Assembly (NCBI GenBank): GCA_903994455.1
Contig: CAJEXI010000009.1
Location: 47,172-111,171, forward strand
Source: an uncultured Chlorobiaceae bacterium
GTDB taxonomy: Bacteria > Bacteroidota > Chlorobiia > Chlorobiales > Chlorobiaceae
Direction: 5' to 3'
Length of the DNA stretch: 64,000 bases
Shown here: piece by piece, positions 37,275 to 46,777 of the stretch
Position numbering within the stretch: position 1 is the first letter of the stretch
Layout: each line of letters starts with the position of its first letter
Notes under the pieces: model-generated
What the model was told of the DNA's origin: nothing
Seen by the model: only the letters and a program-made list of their open reading frames with translations
Database searches by the model: none
Program-made: the position numbers and the translations under genes

Positions 37275-38417
37275 ATGAATATTGGTCTCGACTTCACTCA
37301 TGATTTAGGACATAGTGGCATAGGAACGTACAGCCGTTCACTGATTGAGGCCATGATACGAATAGAACCTGAAAATCAGTACAATATACTTACACTACGG
37401 CATAAAATACCAGAAGTTCGGCAGCACTTCCCTCATCAAAACAAAATTGCATATACAGCGCCGTTTCAAAATCCAGGAATGATTGGGGGGAGATTAAAAA
37501 AATTGATTATAAAACATCATAAACAAATCTGGAAAAAGCAATCAACGAAATATGATCTCGTTCATTATACACACCAAGACTATTTTGTCCACAATATCCG
37601 GAATGCTGCAGTAACCATTCATGATATTATCAAAATATATGATAAAGAATATAAGGTCACTGATAAAAACAGTACACGATATCTGCATACAGCAGAAATG
37701 ATTAAACATGCTCGCCACATATTTGTTCCATCACATTTTGTCCACCAGGAACTTTTACATTATTTCCCCTTATGTAAAGACAAAATAAATATCACCTATG
37801 AAGGGGTAAAGAATATTTATCAAAAAGCAGTTGTGAATACCGATATTTTACGAAAATTTAACATCCGGCAGAATGAACAGTTTTTTATATATGTCGGGAG
37901 ACTTGAAACAAGAAAAAATCTTGACAACCTTATTATTGCATATTCATATCTGCCTGAAAACCTGAAAAAAGACATTAAACTTGTACTGATCTGCCCTAGC
38001 GCCAAAAAAGCCACAAAACATTTACAAGAAAAGATTAATATTCTTGGTCTTAAAAATAATATAGTACATTTGACAAATGTATCTGATCATGATTTAGTGC
38101 ATTTTTACAATGCCGCGATTGCACTTATTTTTGTTTCATATTCAGAGGGATTTGGACTGCCTCTCATCGAAGCAATGAATTGTGGATGTCCAGCTATAAT
38201 CGCAAATTGTTCTTCGCTACCAGAAATCTCAGCAGGATCATCAATTCTTGTAAACCCTGCTGACACTGAATCAATTTGCGACGGGATGGTGCAAATAAGC
38301 GAAAACAGACAGCTACGACAAACTCTTTCAGAGAAAAGTCTTCTTCGTGCAAGTAATTTTTCATGGAATACTACTGCATACGAAACATTGAAAGGCTACA
38401 AAAGAATATACTCTTAA
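37275..38417 (+). CDS. Glycosyltransferase family 4
   Basis: 380 residues. 'GLDFTHDLGHSGIGTYSRSLIEAM' is the N-terminal loop of the mannosyltransferase-like GT4 group. Other landmarks are 'VTIHDIIKIYD', 'FVPSHFVHQELLHYFP', 'FIYVGRLETRKNLDNLI' and the donor block 'FVSYSEGFGLPLIEAMNCGCPAI'. Paralogous to the broken gene at 38560. The DNA is clearly richer in A+T than the housekeeping genes, suggesting acquisition by transfer (inference). Confidence 0.87.
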   Translation: MNIGLDFTHDLGHSGIGTYSRSLIEAMIRIEPENQYNILTLRHKIPEVRQHFPHQNKIAYTAPFQNPGMIGGRLKKLIIKHHKQIWKKQSTKYDLVHYTHQDYFVHNIRNAAVTIHDIIKIYDKEYKVTDKNSTRYLHTAEMIKHARHIFVPSHFVHQELLHYFPLCKDKINITYEGVKNIYQKAVVNTDILRKFNIRQNEQFFIYVGRLETRKNLDNLIIAYSYLPENLKKDIKLVLICPSAKKATKHLQEKINILGLKNNIVHLTNVSDHDLVHFYNAAIALIFVSYSEGFGLPLIEAMNCGCPAIIANCSSLPEISAGSSILVNPADTESICDGMVQISENRQLRQTLSEKSLLRASNFSWNTTAYETLKGYKRIYS

Positions 38418-38559
38418 AAAGCGATTTAATATTTTAATGATATGGGTTCAAACAGGCTTTCGGAGCTTTCAGAATCAACTCTTATTGCTTTCAAGCAATT
38501 CTCTCTGCTCCTTGAAAAATTTCAAAAACTCTTGAGCTATATTAACGATAACAGTATCT

Positions 38560-39712
38560 ATGAAACTTTCCATAAATGTAATAAAAACATCAGTATATAA
38601 TGGGAATCTTACCTATACGACAAATCTGATTAACGCACTTGCTCAATTTTTCCCAGAGAATCAGTATATACTTTTTACTCAACTGAACAAGAAAAAAAGA
38701 GGTCCACGACAGTTTAATCAAAAGCAATACATTGCAATACCGCAACATTCTGGCAAATGAAGGAATGCTTGGCAAACAAGGAAGACCGTGGTTGAAAAAA
38801 TTCAATCAAACGATGACACGCATGGTTGCCCACCACACTGATCTTTTCCATGCAACAAACCCGGCTGACTTTCCAGAAGGTGTTACCAATGGGGTTGTTA
38901 CACTGCACGACCTTATAGCGCTACGCCAAAAACCCTGGGCTTCTCCCGATTCAACAAGATTTTACCGCCAGAACATCAGTAATATTCTGCAACAGGCCAA
39001 GGTTGTTTTTACAGTCTCTGAGTTTACCAAACAAGATGCTCTTCAGTATTTTCCGGAGTATGCTGACAAATATCTACCGACACCTATAGCAGCGAACCCT
39101 CTCTTCAAAAAAATCGATACCGACAGAAAATATTTATTAAACTATGGAATCACAAATATAAATAAACCGTATTTCCTCTATGTGGGGGAGATTCAGCCAA
39201 GAAAAAACATTAACGGTCTGCTTGAAGCATTTGACGCATTGCCCACTTTGCTACAAAAAGAGCTGTATATTATTGTTGTTGGGTCGGCAAAACGCCTTGA
39301 AAACCTTCAACAATTTCAGAAATCTATTGCTGGGATGAAGTCACCTGCAAAAGTAATTCACCTGCAAAATGTGCCAATAGATGACCTCATCAAGCTATAT
39401 AATACGGCTTACGCCTTTATCTATCTTTCACACTTCGAAGGATTTGGACTTCCCATTATTGAAGCAATGAGCTGTGGCTGTCCGGTATTAACGTCAAACA
39501 CAACATCTCTCAGTGAGGTTGCCGGAAATGCTGCGCTAACCGTAAACCCTGAGGATAAGGATGCCATTATCGATGCCATGACTAAAATAATTGAGGATAA
39601 TGCTAATCGAAATTCCTTAATAGTAAAAGGCCTTGTGAGAGCAAACAATTTTTCGTGGGAAAAGACCGCTAGAAATACTATAGCAGGCTATAAAACTGCA
39701 ATGGAAATGTGA
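38560..39712 (+). pseudogene. Glycosyltransferase family 4 gene interrupted by a frameshift
   Basis: Two frames together make one GT4 protein. Frame 1 (38560-38760) starts MKLSINVIKTSVYNGNLTYT, then 'INALAQFFPENQYILF'. Frame 2 (from ~38699 to 39712) continues with 'DLFHATNPADFPEGV', 'VVTLHDLIAL', 'FTVSEFTKQDALQYFP', 'FLYVGEIQPRKNINGL' and 'YLSHFEGFGLPIIEAMSCGCP'. The shift is +1 and must occur between ~38690 and 38760. An A7 tract at 38692-38698 is a candidate site: one A fewer would join the frames. It could be a dead gene, a phase-variable gene or an assembly error. The C-terminal donor domain is intact. Confidence 0.8.
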
Positions 39713-39761
39713 TAGGGAATAACGTATCGAATTGCATTTTTAACTATGATTAACACAATAT

Positions 39762-40685
39762 ATGATTGTAAATACGTTATTGAATATTTTCAATATTTTC
39801 ATTTTATATAGATTTGGAAGTGCAATCGGTGATCAATTATGTATGACTGCTGTAGTTGAAAATTTGTTTGACAAACATAACCTAAAAGTAGTTGTCTTTT
39901 CAAATTATTCTGAATTTTTTGAGAACAATCCAAAAGTCTACAAAAATTATAGCTTTAATCGAATACCTAAATTACTGCAAAACATACTTTTAAGTTGTTT
40001 GCGTATCTGTGAAGGTGATAATATTGCTAATTTTTGTTTTCCGGTGAAGGACAAAAGTACTCTTGAGCAATTTATGCGCAGTTCCAAAGCTGAAATAAGT
40101 CTTATAGAGGCCCATTCACTTCATTTTAAGAAAGAACTTGAATTAAAGCAGGCATCACCAAAAATTTATTTTAGCGATGCTGAATTACAGCGATTTGCTG
40201 AAATACATAATAATTTACCATCAGTATTTAGCGTTGTCCAACCTATAGGAAAAACTTCCTACACTCCAAATAAAGAGTGGGGATTTCATAACTTTCAAAA
40301 AGTTGTTAACAGTAACACGAACATTTCATGGATACAAACAGGATTACATAACGATTTATTACTTGATCATGTCGTTGATTACAGAGGAAAAACTGCCAAT
40401 TTGAGGGAATTGGCTTACATTATTTCAAAAGCAGGTTTTATTCTATCACTTGAAGGTCTGCTCAATCATGTTGCGGCATCAGTTGGGACAAAATCATTCT
40501 GCATATTTTCAGGTTTTCACCTTCCTGAGATCGCCACATATCCAACGACAGTGCCTGTGGTACTTGATCCTCAAGAAGAATGCGCACCATGCTGGTTACT
40601 TGAAAAATGCCCAAAGGAAAAAAAATACTGCACCGAAAAAATATTGCCGGAGCATATTATCAATACCATCAAAGCAAATTTATAA
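39762..40685 (+). CDS. Glycosyltransferase family 9-like protein
   Basis: 307 residues. 'YRFGSAIGDQLCMTAVVENLF' resembles the GT9 N-terminal 'GD.l..tp.l..L' loop; 'FILSLEGLLNHVAASVGTKSF' matches the GT9 donor-site region. The C-terminus has a Cys cluster 'ECAPCWLLEKCPKEKKYC' seen in some GT9 relatives, possibly metal-binding. Probably an inverting transferase of a surface glycan; the sugar is unknown. A+T-rich like its neighbours. 27 nt separate it from the next gene. Confidence 0.7.
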   Translation: MIVNTLLNIFNIFILYRFGSAIGDQLCMTAVVENLFDKHNLKVVVFSNYSEFFENNPKVYKNYSFNRIPKLLQNILLSCLRICEGDNIANFCFPVKDKSTLEQFMRSSKAEISLIEAHSLHFKKELELKQASPKIYFSDAELQRFAEIHNNLPSVFSVVQPIGKTSYTPNKEWGFHNFQKVVNSNTNISWIQTGLHNDLLLDHVVDYRGKTANLRELAYIISKAGFILSLEGLLNHVAASVGTKSFCIFSGFHLPEIATYPTTVPVVLDPQEECAPCWLLEKCPKEKKYCTEKILPEHIINTIKANL

Positions 40686-40712
40686 TTTAAGACTGATGAT
40701 AATCACATAGCC

Positions 40713-41855
40713 ATGAAAATACTTTATATAGCTCGGTCCACCATTCCTTCGCGAGATGCAAACAGTATTCAGGTGATGAAAATGTGCCAGGCATTTGCTG
40801 ATAATGGACATGAAGTTATTTTGCTGGTTCCTGACAAAAAAACAAATATCGAAACTATTTATGAGGATATTTATACTTATTATGGTGTAAATAATTGTTT
40901 TGCGATCAACAAGATTCGGATCAACCATAAAAATGGTAGAGCTTTTTTTGAAATTATTCAAATAAAAAAAGCATTAGTTAATTTTAACCCTGATTTAGTT
41001 TATAGCAGATGCTTTCTTGGATGCACTATAGCATGTATAAATGGCTATCAAACTATATATGAATCTCATTTTCCAATTTGGACATCCAGCACCTCCAAAA
41101 AATCAGCTTTAAAGCTGCTCTCAAAAAGCAGATATTTTAACCGATTAATTGTTATTTCAAATGCGTTAAAAAATATATATGTCAATGAAAATATTATTAA
41201 TAAAAATAAAATATTTGTGGCTCATGATGGTTCTGATCCAATTACTGACTTTAACTCAACAGCAACGCTATTGGGCAATAGCAACAAACTGAATATTGGT
41301 TATTCTGGCCATTTATATAAGGGCAAAGGAATCGAAATAATTGCACAGATTGCTCCACTTGCTGAGAGTTTTGACTTTCATATTGTTGGCGGAACCGAAA
41401 AGGATATAGAACTATGGAAATCTTCTATATCAGGAAACAATGTTTTTTTCTATGGCTTTAAGCCCCAAAATCAAATTCATAACTATATCAATAGTTTTGA
41501 TATTTGTTTACTACCAAACCAGAAAGTAGTTCTTCCTTGTGGTAAAATTGACGAGAAATACAACATTTCAAACTTTACTTCGCCATTAAAAATGTTTGAA
41601 TACATGGCTCATAATAAGGCCATTATAGCTTCTGATTTACCCGTTCTCAGGGAAGTACTGAATGAATCTAATGCTATTTTAGTACAATGTGATGATATTG
41701 AAGGATGGCTCAAGGCTCTTGAGAAGCTAAGAAGTCTATCAGCAAGAAAAACAATAGCAAATAATGCACATGCCGATTTTGTAAAATTGTATAGTTGGAA
41801 ACAAAGAGCTGTACTTGTATTACAAAACCTGAATCACTCAACTACAATAAAATGA
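40713..41855 (+). CDS. Glycosyltransferase family 4
   Basis: 380 residues. 'IYESHFPIWTSSTSKKSALK', 'RLIVISNALKNIYV' (GT4 'vSe..k' region), 'LNIGYSGHLYKGKGIEII' (start of the donor domain) and 'SPLKMFEYMAHNKAIIASDLP' (donor block with E for the alpha-phosphate) identify a GT-B retaining transferase. It is A+T-rich. Its stop overlaps the ATG of the GT2 gene by 4 nt, so the two are translationally coupled. Confidence 0.85.
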   Translation: MKILYIARSTIPSRDANSIQVMKMCQAFADNGHEVILLVPDKKTNIETIYEDIYTYYGVNNCFAINKIRINHKNGRAFFEIIQIKKALVNFNPDLVYSRCFLGCTIACINGYQTIYESHFPIWTSSTSKKSALKLLSKSRYFNRLIVISNALKNIYVNENIINKNKIFVAHDGSDPITDFNSTATLLGNSNKLNIGYSGHLYKGKGIEIIAQIAPLAESFDFHIVGGTEKDIELWKSSISGNNVFFYGFKPQNQIHNYINSFDICLLPNQKVVLPCGKIDEKYNISNFTSPLKMFEYMAHNKAIIASDLPVLREVLNESNAILVQCDDIEGWLKALEKLRSLSARKTIANNAHADFVKLYSWKQRAVLVLQNLNHSTTIK

Positions 41856-43810
41856 CTATTCCGACTCCATATAATGATTTGAAGGAACTGCTTTCTGCTC
41901 AAGAAAGTCGTCTTTACGAGTTGCGAAAAAAACTTGATAACAAAGAACTTGAATTACGCTCAATATACAATACGCCTCTTGGCAAACTTATCAAGAAATA
42001 CAAAAATTTTAGAAAAAATTTGAAACTCAAAAAAAACGCAGAAAAAAACAATTACCAACGTTGGCTAAAAAAATATGATACACTTACTGAAAAGAAAAAA
42101 ACCAGCGCTATCACAGCAATCAAGGTAATGAAGACTAAGCCTCGGATCTCAATCATAATGCCTCTTTTTAGGCCATCGATTCCTTTTCTTGAGCAATCTT
42201 TTCAATCTGTACAAGCACAACTTTATCCAAACTGGGAGTTCTGTATTGCTGTTGATAACATCCAGAATCAGGAAGCATTCCAATTAGTCAAACATTATGC
42301 CGCACAAGACTCCAGAATTGTCTGCATGTTCAACAATACTAATGGCTCCGTAGCAGAATCCTTAAATGCCACTTTGAAACTTGCCTCAGGGGAATATTTC
42401 GCCATACTTGAGCATCAAGATATTCTTTCTCCACTTTCACTTTACTATATTGCTCTCGAAATTAACAGGTATCCTGAATCAGGACTTCTATATTCTGACG
42501 AAGATAGCATCAATGAACACGGAACAAGACTATATCCTTTTTTTAAGCCTGACTTTAATTATGATTTGTTTCTCTGTCAGAACATGATTGGCCATCTTTG
42601 TGCTTATAAAACCTCGACCGTCAGAGCAATCGGAGGATTTCAAAACATTTATGAAGGATCTGAAGATTACGATCTTGCACTTCGGGTTATTGAAATACTA
42701 AAACCAGAACAAATCCGCCATATCCCTCATCTTCTTTACCATAAAAGAGTATTAGAAACAGGTAAAGCAGCTCACTTGAAAACACAACAACAAACGCATG
42801 CAACAACGTTACTCGCCGTCAATCATCATCTCGAACGAAGAAAGATAGATGCAACTGCAGAACCCTCAGAAGAGGTTTCTGGATGTAACCGCATACGCTA
42901 CACACTCCCTCTTCAGCAGCCCTCCGTTGACATTATCATTCCGACCAAAAACATGGCTGACCTATTAAAAATATGTATTCTTACCATTCTTGCAAAAACC
43001 ACTTACAAAAACTACTCAATTACTGTCATCGACAATGGTTCAACAGAAAAAGACACCCTGTTGCTGCTCAGTCATTGGCAAACAGACCCACGCATTCGTG
43101 TAATCCGAGATAATGAAACGCCATTTAACTATTCAAAACTCAACAACAGAGCTGTACAATCTTCTGAGGCCGAATATATCTGCCTGATGAACAATGATAT
43201 TGAAATAATCACGCCTGACTGGCTAAACGAAATGGTTGGTCATGCGGTACAGAGCGGTGTCGGTGCTGTAGGAGCACGTCTTTGGTATCCAAACGCTACC
43301 ATACAGCATGCTGGTGTGATTATTGGTATTAAAACAGGGGCTGGGCATGCACATAGACACCTCCGTCAAGGGCAGCCGGGATATTTTGGACGAGGATGTT
43401 TACAACAAAATTTTTCAGCCGTAACAGGAGCATGCCTAATGATCAGTAGAAATAATTACCTGGAGATAGAAGGTTTAAATGAAACCGAATTTAGGGTAGG
43501 ATTCAACGATGTTGATCTCTGTTTAAAACTGAAGGAAAAAGGACTGAGAAATATCTGGGCACCAAATGCTGAAATGTTTCACCATGAATCTGTGTCAAGA
43601 GGCCATGACAATACACCCCAAAAAAAAGAACGGGCAAAAAAAGAGCTCTCATATATGCAAAAACGATGGTACAATATTATAAAACATGATCCTGCCTACA
43701 ACCCTAACCTGACTATTGATTCAGAAGATTTTTCTTTGGCTTGGCCTCCACGGATAACTCAGGAAAGAAGTGGTGGTGGAGTGTCCTCCGAAGTTTTTCC
43801 CGCAAACTGA
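41852..43810 (+). CDS. Glycosyltransferase family 2 protein with two GT-A domains
   Basis: 652 residues from ATG 41852 (MTIPTPYNDLKELL). A helical, lysine-rich N-terminus (~1-85) precedes the first GT2 domain (~90-330: 'ISIIMPLFRPSIPFLEQSFQ', DED in 'YSDEDSIN') and a second GT2 domain (~350-620: 'VDIIIPTKNMADLLKICI', 'VIDNGSTEKDTLLL', 'LMNNDIEIITPDWLNEM', 'FRVGFNDVDLCLKLKEKG'). Two catalytic domains could add two different linkages, as in rhamnan- or O-antigen-type synthases. The last 52 nt overlap the 3' end of the convergent ABC exporter gene. Confidence 0.85.
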   Translation: MTIPTPYNDLKELLSAQESRLYELRKKLDNKELELRSIYNTPLGKLIKKYKNFRKNLKLKKNAEKNNYQRWLKKYDTLTEKKKTSAITAIKVMKTKPRISIIMPLFRPSIPFLEQSFQSVQAQLYPNWEFCIAVDNIQNQEAFQLVKHYAAQDSRIVCMFNNTNGSVAESLNATLKLASGEYFAILEHQDILSPLSLYYIALEINRYPESGLLYSDEDSINEHGTRLYPFFKPDFNYDLFLCQNMIGHLCAYKTSTVRAIGGFQNIYEGSEDYDLALRVIEILKPEQIRHIPHLLYHKRVLETGKAAHLKTQQQTHATTLLAVNHHLERRKIDATAEPSEEVSGCNRIRYTLPLQQPSVDIIIPTKNMADLLKICILTILAKTTYKNYSITVIDNGSTEKDTLLLLSHWQTDPRIRVIRDNETPFNYSKLNNRAVQSSEAEYICLMNNDIEIITPDWLNEMVGHAVQSGVGAVGARLWYPNATIQHAGVIIGIKTGAGHAHRHLRQGQPGYFGRGCLQQNFSAVTGACLMISRNNYLEIEGLNETEFRVGFNDVDLCLKLKEKGLRNIWAPNAEMFHHESVSRGHDNTPQKKERAKKELSYMQKRWYNIIKHDPAYNPNLTIDSEDFSLAWPPRITQERSGGGVSSEVFPAN

Positions 43811-45684
43811 ATATCATAAAGATGTTTATATAAACCGCCGACCTTAAGCAACTCTTCATGATTGCCTGACTCCGCAGCCCGGCCCCGATCCATAACAATA
43901 ATCTTGTCGGCATTTCTGATAGTCGAAAGGCGATGCGCCACGACCAGCGCTGTACGATTTTCAAGAGCATGATCAATGGCCTGCTGCACCACTTTTTCGG
44001 ATTCATTATCAAGCGCACTGGTTGCCTCATCAAAAATGAGAAGTTCTGGATTTTTAACCATAGCACGCGCAATAGCCAGACGCTGCCTCTGACCACCGGA
44101 AAGCTGAACTCCCCTGTCGCCAATCAATGTCTCATATTGTTCTGGTTTTTCTTCAATGAACTGATGGGCATTAGCCATTTTTGCAGCCGTCATCACTCGC
44201 TCTTGACCTATCTCTTCAATGGTGCCATAAGCAATATTTGCCTTAATCGTGTCGTTAAAGAGGATGACCTCCTGACTGACGACACCGATCATCCGCCGCA
44301 ATTGCTTAAAGTCAAACTCACGAAGATCAACTCCGTCAATGGTGATTCTACCGGAATCAACATCATAGAAGCGCAAAAGAAGATCAACCGTCGTAGACTT
44401 TCCAGATCCAGATTGCCCCACAAGAGCTACCATCTCACCTTTTTTAATCTCGAAAGAGACATGATCAAGCACATTCTGCGCATCGGTGTCTTTACTGTAT
44501 TTAAAACAGACATCCTCGAACCTTATCTCATGCGAAAAACCGGTCATCTCACGTGTGCCATTTTTGATATCGGGAACCGTGTCGAGAAGCTCAAACAAAC
44601 GCTCTGCGGAGATCATCCCAAGCGCCATCTGGGTATTAACATCCCCGAACATCTTGATTGGCCCCATCGTTGAATAGAGAGTAAAAGCAAATAAAATAAG
44701 TTCTGAGGAGGTCATCCTTCCATCAAACACCTGCAAGCCGCCGAACCAAAGCACAAGAGCAATAGCCGCGACAAGTAGTGTTTCATTAAGGGGACCAATA
44801 ATATTACGCAACCTGGCAATTCTGATATCAAGGTTCCGAAAACCGCGCGTAAATTCCTGAAACCGTTCAAGTTCAACATTTTCGAAAGCACTCGACTTGA
44901 TGACCTTGATCCCGCTAAATTTTTCCTGCAAGACCGAGTTCATATCCCCCATGGTATTTCGAAAACTGGTGGCAAGCCCCTTGACCTGTTTGCCAATGGT
45001 GCGAATGACAAAAAAAATAAGGAGTGAAGTGAATGAGGCAAAAAGGGTAAGTTTCCAGCTCAACACAAAAAGAACACTGACGTAAACAAAAATCGAAAAC
45101 GGATTTTGCAAAAAATTAACAAAGGTCGAACTCACCGTATTATTAACTGCTTGAACATCATTGTAGACCAGGTTCATCAAGTTGCCTACCCGGTTCTTAT
45201 TGAAATAATCCAAATGCATTTCAATGATATTACTGAACACATCGTCCCTGAGTTTTTTTGCTGTTTTGGTCTGAATACTGAAAATGATCTGACCATTCAA
45301 GTAGACAAACAGATTTTTGACCGCAAACGATGCAATCAGAAAAAGACAAATATTGAGCAACGTCTGCTCTTTATTATCAGCATGAAACACATTGGAAAAC
45401 TTCTCAGTTACCGAGGCCTTCAGTTTTTCAGTATCTACACCATTAAAGCCGATGATCCCGTTCTTGCCGTTCTTCTCCAAACTCTTGTTCTCAGTAACAC
45501 CTGCTCCAGGTCGCGCCGGTGCCTCAATAGTTTTATCTGCTTTAAATACCGCATTTAAAAGAGGAAGAACAGAATAGATCGAGACTACGCCGAGCAGGGA
45601 CGACACAATACTGACAACCACAACAAGCACTATTTTCCCTTTTGAGGGAAGGAGATAGCGGACAAGACGTAAAAATAATTTCAT
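43759..45684 (-). CDS. ABC exporter, MsbA-like (lipid or lipid-linked glycan)
   Basis: 641 residues from ATG 45684 (MKLFLRLVRYLLPSKGK); the longer frame adds atypical residues. The six-helix exporter domain contains an unusual periplasmic loop after TM1 (~45-110, with 'ENKSLEKNGKNGIIGFNGVD'). The ATPase has Walker A 'GQSGSGKST', signature 'LSGGQRQRLAIARAM', Walker B 'LLIFDEATSALD' and 'VVAHRLSTIRNADKI'. Location at the end of the leftward glycan cluster suggests export of lipid A-core or a polyprenyl-linked glycan (inference). It differs from the exporter at 10.3 kb, which has LSSGQ. Confidence 0.88.
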   Translation of the reverse strand: MKLFLRLVRYLLPSKGKIVLVVVVSIVSSLLGVVSIYSVLPLLNAVFKADKTIEAPARPGAGVTENKSLEKNGKNGIIGFNGVDTEKLKASVTEKFSNVFHADNKEQTLLNICLFLIASFAVKNLFVYLNGQIIFSIQTKTAKKLRDDVFSNIIEMHLDYFNKNRVGNLMNLVYNDVQAVNNTVSSTFVNFLQNPFSIFVYVSVLFVLSWKLTLFASFTSLLIFFVIRTIGKQVKGLATSFRNTMGDMNSVLQEKFSGIKVIKSSAFENVELERFQEFTRGFRNLDIRIARLRNIIGPLNETLLVAAIALVLWFGGLQVFDGRMTSSELILFAFTLYSTMGPIKMFGDVNTQMALGMISAERLFELLDTVPDIKNGTREMTGFSHEIRFEDVCFKYSKDTDAQNVLDHVSFEIKKGEMVALVGQSGSGKSTTVDLLLRFYDVDSGRITIDGVDLREFDFKQLRRMIGVVSQEVILFNDTIKANIAYGTIEEIGQERVMTAAKMANAHQFIEEKPEQYETLIGDRGVQLSGGQRQRLAIARAMVKNPELLIFDEATSALDNESEKVVQQAIDHALENRTALVVAHRLSTIRNADKIIVMDRGRAAESGNHEELLKVGGLYKHLYDIQFAGKTSEDTPPPLLS

Positions 45685-45889
45685 ACAAAAGTTTTCTGTT
45701 GTCGAACTATCGTTGGCTTTCAATCTAAGCTTTACCCTCTTCTTTACCAATAAGATCTCATTTGAGGTTAGCTTTACAACCACAGTTTGGTTTCTACAAA
45801 ATTCCCATCACTGGGAGACCGCACTATCCAATTTAGCTTATTTACGAACAAGCTCTAAGAAGAAGCTAAACAAACTTCACCGCAGGCGG

Positions 45890-46774
45890 TTAAGCATTCA
45901 ACTCTGAGAGATCAAGATTTAAAAAATCCCTGATAGTTATTTTTTTAATGGCCGTTTTGAGAATACCCAGTTGCTCTTGTACTTCCGGTGCAATAAATGT
46001 TGTTTTTCTTCGATTCTCGATAAAAACTCGAACTTTATCGTATTCTATCTCTTGTTTTTCGCTCAATTTTCCGTTTGCAGGTATTGTGTTACTACCATCA
46101 CTTTTGAAGTAATAATCGCCAATCACCGTCTTTATTTCAGTAAAATCGGAAGGACAAGCTGCACAAAGTCGAAGCAATAAATCATAATCTTCTTCCCAAA
46201 CAATTGTGGTATCAAAAGACAGAAGGCTTGATGGCACAATTGATCTGTCAATAAGCAAAGAGTGAAATGGACAAAAATTTGCGCGCAACAAGTCTTCCAG
46301 ATTTTCTCCGGAAAAAGACAGATTTCCTAACCCTGCAACGTGCATAAATTGCTCAAATACATTGACATTAATTGTACGAACTGCTGCGAAGGCAATTGCG
46401 CTTTTACTCGCATTGAGACGTTGCGTGAGAATAGAATAAGCTTCAGGATAAAGAACATCATCATAATCTAGGAACGCAACATATTGACCGGTAACAGCGG
46501 CTAATCCCAAATTCAAAAGTTCTGTCCGCGCATCAATCGGGGAAGCATTTTCCCAGTTTGTAATCGTGAGTAACGGCGCGTTGGGCAAACTCAATAATGG
46601 TGCCAAGGTGGCTTGTAAATCATCAATCTGTCTTTCAGTAAAGCGCTGTACGACAATGATGATGTGAAGCGGCCTGTAGAGCTGTCCCACAAGAGAAAAA
46701 ATGCATCGATCAAGCTCATTAAGACGGTTTATATCGTGAAAACGAACAATGCAGTCAACTTGATTTTTTATCAT
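45890..46774 (-). CDS. Glycosyltransferase family 2
   Basis: 294 residues. GT-A fold: 'CIVRFHDINRLNELDRCIFSL', 'GQYVAFLDYDDVLYPEAYSIL' containing the DxD-type metal site (LDYDD), and 'WEEDYDLLLRL' with the ED acceptor-base motif typical of GT2. Start 3 nt downstream of the large GT2 fusion gene, so likely the same operon. The 205-nt gap to the ABC exporter downstream holds no recognisable gene. Sugar unknown. Confidence 0.85.
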   Translation of the reverse strand: MIKNQVDCIVRFHDINRLNELDRCIFSLVGQLYRPLHIIIVVQRFTERQIDDLQATLAPLLSLPNAPLLTITNWENASPIDARTELLNLGLAAVTGQYVAFLDYDDVLYPEAYSILTQRLNASKSAIAFAAVRTINVNVFEQFMHVAGLGNLSFSGENLEDLLRANFCPFHSLLIDRSIVPSSLLSFDTTIVWEEDYDLLLRLCAACPSDFTEIKTVIGDYYFKSDGSNTIPANGKLSEKQEIEYDKVRVFIENRRKTTFIAPEVQEQLGILKTAIKKITIRDFLNLDLSELNA

Positions 46775-46777
46775 GAG

